This document shows positions 12,496 through 23,300 of a DNA stretch of 64,000 nucleotides, piece by piece. The notes beneath the pieces are model-generated. The model ran no database searches. It had not been told where the DNA came from and saw nothing but the letters and a program-made list of their open reading frames with translations. Both the position numbers and the translations under genes were made by a program. Each line of letters starts with the position of its first letter. Within the stretch, counting starts at the first letter, position 1. The stretch lies in assembly GCF_932294415.1 (NCBI RefSeq), contig NC_065535.1, positions 11,192,282 through 11,256,281 of the forward strand. Reading direction: 5' to 3'. The stretch is from Quercus robur (taxonomy: Eukaryota > Streptophyta > Magnoliopsida > Fagales > Fagaceae).

Positions 12496-14027
12496 CTATG
12501 ACCTTGGGGGTGGGAAGAATTGCGTACCAGCCAAGAACGCATTGATTGGAGCTGGAAATAGAGAAGGGTCAAGCAACGTGGTAGTAGTTGTTGGGTTATT
12601 ACTAGTGCTTGCTGTGGTCACATTGGTAGACGTGGTACCAGCTGTAATGAGATTAAGCGGTTGAGTTCCACCACCACCACCGCCGCCGCCGCCGCCGCCT
12701 CCTGAGGAGCATTCACCACCTGTAGTGTAACGATCTTCTGGACCTCGATCATAAAGAATGCCCTTGAAAACATGCCCTCCAATGTTTACAGCCGTTTGAT
12801 ATGCGTACTGCTCGTCTGGATCTTCCATCGCGCTTACTCTTACACAGCGAAACACTGCTGGAGACTTTACCTCAGGTGGGAATTGTCCAAGTTCCAACCC
12901 TAATATATAATCAACTCCCACAAAAATCAGTTCAAACCAAAAAAATAAAAATAAAAATAAAGTATATTTGATATTTCTTTTTTTTTATGTTTGCAAAAAA
13001 AAGAAAAGTAAGGAAGAATGGAAAGTAGTCTAACTAATTTCATGGAACTTTTCGTCAGTTTTACTTAGCAACAGTGGAACAATAATATTGGAAAGAGAAA
13101 GAAAAGCAAACGAGTGGGTAAAGAGTGTGACTATGGATGGAGGTAGACTTAGTCACACGCAAACGATATGGATTTGTTGAGTACGGGATTCTGATTATTT
13201 GTCTATAGAAATCAATTTCAACAAAACCTTTCTGTATAAACTTTGTTTTTCTTGAAGAAAAAATCCTTCATGTATAGTAGACCTTTCCAAGATCTTATTT
13301 TCAAGTCTAAAATTCCAATCTTTGTTTGTATTTGTAGCTGTAGACTCTTAAGTTATATAACTTTACCTGACGTGGTGTTGGGTATACGAATGCAAGCGAG
13401 TCCATGATTGTCTCTCTGTCTCTTAGGATTCTCTCCTCGAAACTGTTGCTGTTCTTGTTGTTCTTGTTGCTGCTGCTGCTGCTGCTGCTGTTCTTCTTGT
13501 TGTTCCTGTTGGTGTTGTAAAGCTGCAAGCTGTTGTTGCCGTTCGCGTCTTTTAGCAGCGGGGACCCAAGTGCTCTTAACGTGGGTATGACAGTGAAACC
13601 CTCGGCTTTTGCAACAAGTTCTGCATCTGAGATGTGGGCAATCCTTCTTAGCTTGGTTACCACAATCTTGGCAATTCATGCTTCCACCACCGAGCCCACC
13701 TAGCCCTCCTTGCCTCATCAACGTGAACCCGGATCTTGACGATTCATGGTGATCAGACACGTCGTTAAGGTTATGGTTGCTAATTCTTCGACTACTAGGA
13801 CCCACTCCAAACGAGTAAAAGTTGCTCAAGTTTTGCTGTGGCGGATAGTACTGTTGTTGAGGCCATAGCTCAAACCCTTTGTTGTTGCTGCTGCTGTTGT
13901 TGTTGTAGATCTCTTCGTTTCTGTACAAATACAAGCTGTTACTATTATTCTCCTCTTGCTTATCTTCCTCTTCCTCTTGCTTGTTGTGTGACCCTTCTCG
14001 TCCGCCTAGATAGAATAGCCCAGCCAT
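12496..14027 (-). CDS. SHI: SHI/STY1-type SRS zinc-finger transcription factor
   Basis: SRS proteins are plant nuclear transcription factors that promote auxin synthesis and gynoecium, stamen and leaf development. Exon 1 (14027-13367, 661 bp) and exon 2 (12899-12496, 404 bp) join at S|G (donor GTAAAG, acceptor TATTAG) to give 354 aa. The start MAGLFYLGG matches the family. The RING-like finger uses C119, C122, C130, H132, C135, C138, C146 and H149 and is followed by the basic stretch [11 protein letters not shown]. The IGGH dimerisation motif lies at 260-263 within [17 protein letters not shown]. The C-terminus [16 protein letters not shown] resembles the SHI/STY1 subgroup rather than LRP1. 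Notable low-complexity tracts are an acidic E-rich segment near residue 18, a Q-rich run (about 164-195) encoded by CAG/CAA repeats, and 12 consecutive glycines (287-298). A spliced 5' UTR is possible but not proven. Confidence 0.93.
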
Positions 14028-16204
14028 TTCTTGCACCCAATACTACTCAATTTTGAGTAACAATCCATAGCCAGATTGATCGCACGTTAAATTTAGTAAT
14101 AATATCCGCACAAAAAAATTTTGTAACACACTTACCACACACAGCTGGTTTGTGATTTTGTGGTTCTTCAGGGTTCGAATTGTAAATGGAAATTTGGTGT
14201 GTGGGATTTTATGGGACTGTGAGTCTGTGAGTGTTGGTTGGCTTTGACCTGATTTTTTTTTTTTTTTTTTTTTGGGTTGGGTTTCTGACTCTCTGACTCC
14301 TAGTGTGTTTTTGTAGTTGGGGGTGTTTTCGCAGCTTTATTTTTGGACAACAATTTTTTGGAATTTAATTGGGTAAAGGACTTAGGAAAGAAGGGTTCCT
14401 TAACTTGGATTTCAATTCTGTTGTTTTTCGAAGCAATAATGGCATATGGAATTAGAGCTCTCACTGCAACGCCGCCATGTAACTGCACCGAACTCTGCTT
14501 ATTACACTAACCTCATTTAATTTATGACAACTAACTCATACTCTCTCTCTCTCTCTCATAAAAATATACAACTGTGTTTTTGGGTTTCATTTGGGTTTGT
14601 GTTTGATAGAAAGAGAGAGAGTGAAAGAAAAATAGTAATAAATAAAAATTTAAAAAAAAATTGTTTTTTTTTTTAAAAAAGGGAAAAAGAAAATACTTAC
14701 TATCATTATCACTGGACATTTTTCTCTACAGTTCTCTTCCAGTTACAATGAATCTCATATAAGAATGATTGAATCTGAGTCGTTGTGTAGAAGATCCAAC
14801 GGTGGTTGTATACCCACGTGTCACGTCTCAGCTTTTGCTTATTCGTCCTTATACCGGAAAACCCGCTGGTACTTTTTCTGACCGTCCCATTTTTAATGCA
14901 CAAAAAGCAATCTACCACAAGAGAGAAAATAAGGGAATGATAGAGTCACATTGTGTCTGCAACAATATTTATGACAGCTGTCAACTTGCTCTGACATATG
15001 TTACTTTCTTTTTTAATTTTACATCGGACGGTTCGTAGTAAAAAACGAGTTTACGAAATTGTCGGGGTGGGTTTTTAGTTGTCTTACACTCTTACTCATA
15101 TGATTTTTTTTTTTTTTTTATTCCACTCAAAATTCTTTGTGTGATCATTTTAACATTGACTAATTGTTACGAAGTAATTTAAAAAAAAAAAATTAATATA
15201 ATAATTAGTTTTGATTTTGAAAAATGGGTTTTTACTTAGAGGTCAACACCTGTGATATTATGTCTAACAGAACTAGTTTTGGAAGAAACCTCTAGCACGT
15301 AGGTCATTGTTGCCAGCCATTTACCAGCCCATGCATATATAGCTCAATTTTTAGAGTTTTTTTTTTATAGCTTTTTTGTTATTTTTATAATCAACTCAAT
15401 TTCAAAATTTATTGAACCAAGTTTAAAAAAATGAAAACTCGGTTACATGTGTTCCTAAACACTTATAACATAGTTTTCCTTGTAAATATTTTGCAATTTT
15501 AAAAAGATAAAATTGCTAAATTGTATTTTTTTTTTTTATAATTTGATAATTAGAGGTGTCAATTAATTGAATTACGACTATTGACAAGTATTTTAAATTA
15601 AATTAACAAAATAAGTTTCAAGTTCAAGTTTTTCTAAAAATCTAATAATGAAATAAACAAATCAAACTCAAATATCATGATAGTCAATCTATATGACTTA
15701 TTTCCGACTACTTGTCAACAAGATAAACAAATCAAACTCAAACACGTTAATAACTTTGATTGCCACCCATGTGCCACTACTTATTTTCTTGTGGTTTCAA
15801 ATGTAGCTTAATTAAACACTTATTATTTTAAACGTTTTCTTTGTGAGATTTGACAGAATATACATATGTTTCATGAACAACTAGAATAAGTTTCTAAGCA
15901 GTTGCAATGTGTTTTTCAATGTATCACTGAAAAAAAATTTCTAATCGGCGCAGTTTCTCTCCTTAGTTTATTTTCATGGTTTTTCTGTCTCCGTTCAATA
16001 ATTATATAATGTGAACATAAACATGGTCTGATAGTCAATATATTATATGAGTATAATTTCGACCAATCATGTCAACGTGCAAGCAGTGTCAAATTATTGA
16101 CCCCTCAATATAAAAAGTTACGATTAACGCATAGATAGAGTCATACCTGGAATTCATATTTTTTTGTCATAATGGGATTCAAACCTTAGATCCATCTATT
16201 CTTT
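14028..16204. other. 5' flank of the SRS gene and intergenic DNA
   Basis: Contains the SRS leader, with a possible 5'-UTR intron donor at ACACACTTACCACAC on the plus strand. It also has poly-T tracts (14252, 15107, 15360) and CT microsatellites (14542). No further coding exon seen. Confidence 0.5.
14815..14820. promoter_or_regulatory. G-box (CACGTG) upstream of the SRS gene
   Basis: The core CACGTG sits in CCCACGTGTCACG, about 0.8 kb upstream of the SRS start codon. The core plus GTC resembles ABRE/G-box sites bound by bZIP or bHLH factors. Function is inferred from the motif only. Confidence 0.4.
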
Positions 16205-16222
16205 GACAAATGGATACAACTA

Positions 16223-16247
16223 TTTTTTTTTTTTTTTTTTGAGCAGC
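16223..16247 (-). mobile_element. Ultra-short poly(T) retro-insertion with 18-bp target duplication
   Basis: Eighteen T followed by GAGCAGC, flanked on both sides by the identical 18-mer GACAAATGGATACAACTA (16205-16222 and 16248-16265). This is what a LINE or SINE product truncated almost to its poly(A) tail would leave, read on the minus strand. Confidence 0.75.
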
Positions 16248-16265
16248 GACAAATGGATACAACTA

Positions 16266-17206
16266 GGTTCTTTGTGATTGGCTAATCTTTAAAGGGAATA
16301 AATGTCCTTGTAATGGACTCAACCACATTAGATCATGACCCATTATGACAAAGTCTTAGGGAGCATATATTAGAGTAGGCTAAGCCTCACAAAGCTAAGG
16401 GAAGATGCACCCTTTATATTAAACAATCACGTGAAGAGCCCAAAATTAGTGGCCACTTAATAATTGGGTTTCAACTATATATTCCAGTACTACATAAACA
16501 TCACAATTTTTGTCACGACTATCTTACATGATAAATTGTAATTGATTATTTATCACTTTTACATGAACTGTAAATTTTTTTTCCCACTATTTAAAGTTTG
16601 CTGAGTGAATAGTTATGGTAAAAATGGTGTATTTTTATGATAATATATACTGTATAAGATGGTACGGAGGTCTTACCGCCTTGGCCGCGCCGTACACAAA
16701 CGCAACTTGACAAATTTTGTTCGGCGTGCAAAAACAATAGGGTCTTTAATAATAATGCTAATTGTTTCAATTAATGACTTTAGAATAAGAGCACAGTATT
16801 AGGGGCCCGAGGCCATGACTCTTTCCTTAATTTTATTACTATTTGACTCTCTTTATAATTTTTCTTAATTAAAAATATAAAATAAAATAAAAATAAATAA
16901 ATAAAACCCAGATGCTGTTGTCACTTTCAGGCAAAATGTAACAATCAGAACATAAATGACATGGTGTGGACATTTCAAAAAAAAAAAAAAAAAAGAAAGG
17001 CAACTGAAAAGTAGTTGTAAATTAATTTGTAATATGACAATAACATTTGCTGAAATAAAATCATGTTTTTTGCTCAAAATTTTACTGAATAAAAATCCTT
17101 GTCCTTCACAATCTTAGATGTATAATGGATTGTCATTTTCTCTTTCAAGTTTATTAAGCTAAAGCCACGTGAATGTTGTCCAGTAGACCAGTACATACAT
17201 ATATAT

Positions 17207-17246
<40 letters not shown>

Positions 17247-17941
17247 CCATGTAAAAAAAGAAGGAAATCAATTAATATATTGTTCTCTTGCAAAATTAAT
17301 ATAATGTTCAGTGGTGGCTGACATGACCCCAGTTTTAATGAATTGAGCATCCCTAAATTGGCGATAGAAGCCAAAATCACCTTTGCGAATGACAAAAGGA
17401 CTCCAAACAATGGATAATGAGCCAGCACATTCCCAAATTGGCATGTGTCCTAAAGTTTTTATAAAAATTTCAGGTCAAATAGTGTTCCTCAAATATTGAA
17501 TAACAAGGAAACAAATTCTGCATGTCTCAATGTATTTTGTTTCATTTTAATCATTGGATATTTCACATATTTGATTCCAACATTACAAAAACAGAAGGAA
17601 CAAAGTTTTAAGAATCTATTAATCCCAAAAGGATTTTAAAAGAATATATTTGATTGCTCAAACCAAGTAGTTTGAGTTTGGGTCTAACTTACATGAATGG
17701 CTACATTGCTTCCACAAAATATTCTAACATTGTGTTCTTTGCTGTTTAGTTCTGAACCTACTTTATTTGGTACAGAATGATTAATGAATTTAAAGTTGGA
17801 ACATTGATAATAGATCCTAGGGGCGTTGATTGGTTGGGAGGAAAAGTGGGGGTGATTTGTGGGGAGAAGAAAAATTAGGAGAGAAAATTAATGGTGGGTT
17901 GATTTTGGGGGAGAGAATTATTTTCTCTCGGGACCAAATAC
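16266..17941. other. AT-rich intergenic DNA
   Basis: Homopolymers and a compound CA/TA microsatellite (17198-17241). No open frame here resembles a known protein. Confidence 0.5.
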
Positions 17942-17958
17942 AACTACCTTTCATTTCT

Positions 17959-18159
17959 TTTTCTTTTTTTTTTTCTTTATATATATATATATATATATAA
18001 GATAGAATTTCTATTCTAACCTAATCTAAGTGTACATGTGTGTGAAGCTCCCTCCTAAAGACTTGAACCCCGGCCCTTGCCCCCCACAGCCCTTGCCCCC
18101 CACACTCTACAAGCATTTATACTTGTAGAGTGACTACCGTATCAAAAGTGCGCGGAGGT
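17959..18159 (-). mobile_element. tRNA-derived SINE with 17-bp target duplication
   Basis: A 201-bp insertion lies between identical copies of AACTACCTTTCATTTCT (17942-17958 and 18160-18176). On the minus strand it begins CCTCCGCGCACTTTTGATAC, carries GGTTCAAGTC, which matches the RNA polymerase III B box GGTTCRANNC, and ends in a TA-rich and A-rich tail. An internal near-palindrome (TCTACAAGTATAAATGCTTG) and a duplicated TGGGGGGCAAGGGC are visible. Orientation, length, tail and long target duplication all fit a SINE. Confidence 0.85.
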
Positions 18160-18495
18160 AACTACCTTTCATTTCTACCTATATGATTGAGAGGGAAAGA
18201 AGTTAAGACAAATAAATGGAAGAAAATAAGGTAATTTCCTTATTTGGCTACCCAAAAATACAAATATTATTCAATTCTGTTTGTTTAATTGGGAGGAAAG
18301 AAAATAAATTAAAACAGTTTTTGTTTTTTTTCATTTTCATTTATATGAATAAAATATTCATATTTGAAGTGGAGATTCTTAATCAAAATTTTTTTTAATA
18401 CATATACTTGGGAGTAGGCAAATTAATAGCTCTTAATATAATTTATAATATTTGAAAAGTATAAGTACTCAAAGATGTTGACGTGTACTAATAAA

Positions 18496-18705
18496 AATGA
18501 GTAATGCTACATACACAAACTATTTTACAATATTTTTACAAACTGCTGATGTGACTTAAGTATTTTTCAAATAATTATTGGTAAAGGAAAATGTGATATT
18601 AGTAGTGGCCCAGATTAAAATTAATAAGAATTTGTCACATCAATAATTTGTAAAAATGTTATAAAATAGTTTATAACGATAACATTATTCTATAAAAATT
18701 ACAAA
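18496..18705. repeat. MITE-like inverted repeat
   Basis: The left arm ACTATTTTACAATATTTTTA and CTGATGTG are mirrored by CACATCAATAATTTGTAAAA and TTATAAAATAGTTTATAACG. It is about 200 bp, AT-rich and has no coding capacity. Looser relatives may lie at 41435-41665 and 55805-56020. Confidence 0.65.
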
Positions 18706-19030
18706 AATTTAAATTTCTACCAAACCAAATGAATGAATGGAAGAAAAGAAACGGATTTGCTGAATGTGGCTAGAGGAAAGATGTAAGGTGTAGGCATGTA
18801 GGTTGAAATAGTGTAATACTTTTCATGGGATCCACGGTTTTCATCTTCTTGCTTTTCCCTTCAAACCGGATGGAAAGGGAGAAGAAAAAGTAATGGATGG
18901 CTACCCTTATCAAAAAATACCATAAAATATTATTATGTTGGATCTGCATCTGTGGCTTTTTTTTTTCATTTGCTTCTTTTAGCTAAACAAAACATAAGAA
19001 AATCATCATCCTCTCTTTTCCCCCATCTTT

Positions 19031-19048
19031 TTTTTTTTTTTGAGGAAC
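19031..19048 (-). mobile_element. Ultra-short poly(T) retro-insertion with 18-bp target duplication
   Basis: Eleven T plus GAGGAAC lie between identical copies of CTCTTTTCCCCCATCTTT (19013-19030 and 19049-19066). It has the same form as the insertion at 16223. Confidence 0.65.
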
Positions 19049-19936
19049 CTCTTTTCCCCCATCTTTCTTACCTTCATTCAAACATAGCAAAAGAATGACT
19101 ATATCACTTCCCTTCTTTCTTTCTTTCTTTTTTCTCTCAAATTCTATCAACCTTTTCCTTTTTCTAATTCAATCAAATATGTTTACATTACGGCTTTACA
19201 TAGAATCCCCTCTCCCAATTATTGCAAGAGGGAAAAAAAAGGAAGAAGAAAACAAGAACAACCTCATTATATTCAGGCTTTTGTTAACTAATACCTTAAA
19301 GGTAATAGTTAAAGTGTATTGAATTCTTTATTAAATAATGTTTTTATATATTTTTCAAAAAATAAAGTCAAATTAGACATAAACATTCAAAAATAAATAC
19401 ACACGATTATAGTGAATTTATACTTTTAAGTCAATGAATCATTAACAAATTTTTTAATTTGTATTATGACTCATAATTAAGAATTTATTAATTTATAACT
19501 TCTGTTCTTAGGGTATTTTTTAACTATAACCTTGCATATATCCCGAAATTTTTGCATAATCAATCACGAGCTCCACAAACAAAATATATACTTATTGATC
19601 TCGATCAAACAACCTAAATCTATAATTTAATTAAATACAATAGCCATTATCAAGTTAAAGAGAGAAACTATAATTATCATTATTATCATGTCAAATTTGT
19701 TGCGGTACAACTGTGCACCAGTGCATCCTATAAAGGAAAGTAAACCAAGTAGTAATTATTCTTTAATTCATGGTGATTTGTAAAATCAAATTATGTAGGA
19801 CACGCGGTTCAGAAATCGTAAGGTCTTGAATTTGAGGTTTTGTTATCGGGATTCATCATCAACTTTTATATAGAATCTAGGATTGTTTGTTTGTTTGTTT
19901 TTTGAAAATTAAAATAATGATAATTGGGTAAGTCAC

Positions 19937-19937
<1 letters not shown>

Positions 19938-19973
<36 letters not shown>
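19938..19973. repeat. (GA)n microsatellite
   Basis: An uninterrupted run of GA dinucleotides follows GTCACGT. Confidence 0.9.
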
Positions 19974-19975
<2 letters not shown>

Positions 19976-20127
19976 CTGTTTAAGAATTAACCGTAATATA
20001 AATAGGGTATGGTATGGGATAAATGCCTTGCGAGTAGTCCCAATAATTGTGTCTGTCTCTTCACTCTCGAGCCCTGCGCTACCTTTCTTCTAAGTTGACT
20101 CCCTCAATTCCTCTTCGGCCGCATATT

Positions 20128-20322
20128 AAAATCCTCTATTTTTTAGTCGGTAAGGTTAAAAATGAGAAAATTATTTTCCACGATACATATGATATTATTT
20201 ATTTATGTATTATAGGATCGATAAAAATCCTCTATTTTTTAGTCGGTAAGGTTAAAAATGAGAAAATTATTTTCCACGATACATATGATATTATTTATTT
20301 ATGTATTATAGGATCGATAAAT
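20128..20322. repeat. Exact 96-bp tandem duplication
   Basis: The unit beginning AAAATCCTCTATTTTTTAGT and ending TATTATAGGATCGAT occurs twice head to tail with a 96-base period (for example ATCCTC at 20131 and 20227). I see no difference between the copies, so the event is recent or conserved by gene conversion. The period is a multiple of three, so one frame stays open, but no known protein is encoded. Confidence 0.9.
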
Positions 20323-23300
20323 TTATATCAAAAACTCTTTTCATATAGTATTATTTATTGTCATCATCTAACATGAGCTCGATGAATTCATACCGAAAAC
20401 CCTATTTGTTTTATTCAAAAAAAAAATGAAAAAGAAATCATTTATTTTAGTTTTTTTAAAGAAGGTTATAATTTTGATATGGCAAAGAACGGGTGGTTAT
20501 TTATCACTTTGTATAGACTCATTATTTTTATTTTTTTAGTACTCACAATTTATTACATCACACTTGTAGGCTTATTGCAAAGATGTGACAAGAAAAAAAA
20601 AATTGTGATACTAAATTTTTCAAGAGAAAAAGAATAAAAAATAAAAAATAAAATTGAAAACCCAAGGTGCAATCATAGGCTTATCCTAAGTCACGCGGTA
20701 AAAAGAAGAGAAAGAGAAATTTTTTTTGTTGCCGCTTTTAATATTTGTGTTGTCAAATGATGATTTTGTTTCTTTGGGTTCTTATTCCTATTTTCTCTGT
20801 CAAATGATAGGATTTCAGTTTCCAATTCATTGTGATTAGTGCCTACAAATAACCATAACGGCTAAGCCTTGTGTTTCAAAGTTGAGGCTTGTAACCTAAG
20901 AGGATGCATGAATAAAAAAGTACCACCCCTCTGCCCCCTCTTTTTTTATTTCCAACCCAATTGAAAGAAAGGTAGCCTTTAACTATTGATTTTGAGGCAC
21001 CTCCCATACTTTCAAAAGAAAGAGAATTAAAGAACTACTAATTTTTTGTCCCCCACCAAAAAAAAATTTTAATTAATTAATTAATAATAACAAAAAAGTA
21101 TTAAAGCACTCACGTGGCTTAAGCTACATAGCAGTACACTACTGTGTAGCTAATTAGCATAGAGTAGCATAGTAGTTAGCACTTAGCACTTGGTAGTACA
21201 CGTAGAGACCTTTAGCTGTGTTTCAATTTTAAGGTTCATCTACTTTGTGAGCTAAGCTAAATTAACATGTTTGTCCTGGCAGATTTATGCAATTTCTCTC
21301 TCTCCGTAAAAAAAGAAAAAAAAAAAAAAGGAGTAATCCAATCCTTCAATTTTATCGAAGCAAAAGACTATATCATAATAGTTAAGTTCTTGTAATCAAG
21401 AAAGGGCCAAAGGCATAGTATTAGACTCGGACCAACTTGGTCAATCGAATTGGTAACAATATAAACTAGTATCTAAACTGATTCGATTCTTTAATTAGAC
21501 TACTTATACAATTGAACCAGTATATAATATAGAAAGTTAAATAGATAATATTTAATTGAGCTTTAAATATTAAAAAACCTACTGAATTTATTGTATTAGA
21601 ATTCAAAATGTGTTGAGTTGGCCATGCCCAACTTCCAAGCATTCACACTAATTTGTCATAATAAACTCCAATAAAAAGTAAATAAAAAATTGTCATTATT
21701 TTACCCAATAAGAAGGCCCATACAATACATGCAAGTGAGCTAATAAATGGACTAGAGTTTTTCTCACTCAAAAGTCAAAACTCTACCTTTATATAGGTTG
21801 AAGCTTTAATACATGTATCACATTATTAAAGCTGATTTTTTTTTTTTTTTTTTTTTTAATTACAATAAGTTGGGAGGAGGATTCAAACTCGGGTGGAGCT
21901 TGTTTCTAGTGGTCAGTGTTACTGGACACATTACGATGTGGAATGTTCTAACAAAGGGTATTAATTTCAACAAGACTAGAGGGTTCTTCGTACATTTATA
22001 TATTAATAAATAGTTGAAAATTGCTTTGATTATGAATTGAAACTCTTGGTCTTGGGTTCTACATGGTACAAAGGGGTATATGATTGGTGAAACCTAACAG
22101 CAAGTTGTGTAACAGATAATATGACATGATTACCATGCACAACTTGAGTGAGTTGATTATTCAAGCACAATGCTTTCATATTTTATATATATATATATAT
22201 ATATCTAGATTTAAGTTTATATAAAAAGTACATCTAAAATTGTACAAACTCACAGTACTGGAGGAAAAGATAGCTACTGCTAATCAAATAGTTTTTAGCT
22301 TGAATCAATTGATGTGCAACACTGTTAAGTCAACTTGATGAGAATGACAGGAATGAATTTTAAGGGGGCAAGGGGCAGCTTCGGGAGCTTTATAGAAGTG
22401 GAAATCACTGTTGAGTTGAACTGATTCAATTGAATTGTTTTTGACAAAATATGAGGTTGCTTACATTGAGAACCACAGTTTAAAGTTGTTGGACCCATGA
22501 AATTGACACGTATATTAACTGGGCTTTTACTATGCTCTCTAATGCAGACAATTACTACTGAGATTCTGGTTTTCTACTGGTAGAAGTTATAGCATTTTAG
22601 TTTAAGGAGTTTAAAAGACTTCAAAATTTGAAGAAATGACTTGGAGATCCCTGGAAGTAATTGGACTCAAGGAAATCTAACTCAGAATTTCTAATGGAAA
22701 GTGGAGCTGATCGTAGAGAAATGGGCAAGTTTATACAACCACAACTACTCAGCTTATTATTTACAGCTTTTCACAGTATCCTCCAATTCATTCTTATGTT
22801 CAGTGACACAAAATTTCTGGCAACTTTTTTTTGTATACTACAAGTGTCAATGGCAAGATCATGTAAAAATGATATTGTTTCAATCATAATTTATCACTTT
22901 GACAAATTGTGAAAAAGGTTGTGCTCATACTATTACTTCATACATATATAAAATCATTAGAATCTTTAAAAGTATTCATATTAAGAAAAAAAAAGATAAT
23001 AATAAAAAGATAGAAATGAAAAAGTAAAAAGAAAAAGAAGAAGAGTTACTTGATTAGATAGAGTTACTTCTATAAGGGGTATTATGAAAAAAGAAAAAGA
23101 AAAAGGCTGTAAGCTACTAGCTAGTGACAACTTTCAACAATTATAAGGATTTTTTAAAAATAAAAATAAAGTAATGACATGTCATTTTATTATTAATAAA
23201 AAAAAATTGGTGTATGTTCAAAAAATATAAAGAATTATAAAGAATAAGCTATCATATCCAGAATTATAGCGACTCTTCAAAATCAACAATAAAATTGTTA

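Noticed and set aside
13408..13590. Cysteine-rich open frame on the plus strand
   Set aside because: It is the antisense reading of the CAG/CAA glutamine tract of the SRS gene, not a cysteine-rich peptide gene.
14769..15038. Open frame of 89 codons upstream of the SRS gene
   Set aside because: It lies in the promoter region, has no known domain, and runs into poly-T sequence. Likely chance.
20047..20376. Open frame of 109 codons over the tandem duplication
   Set aside because: The repeated half is an in-frame duplication of AT-rich DNA, and the rest shows no known motif.
22661..22912. Open frame starting MDSRKSNSEFLMESG
   Set aside because: Begins plausibly but degenerates into hydrophobic AT-rich translation, and I recognise no family. 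Not enough to call a gene.
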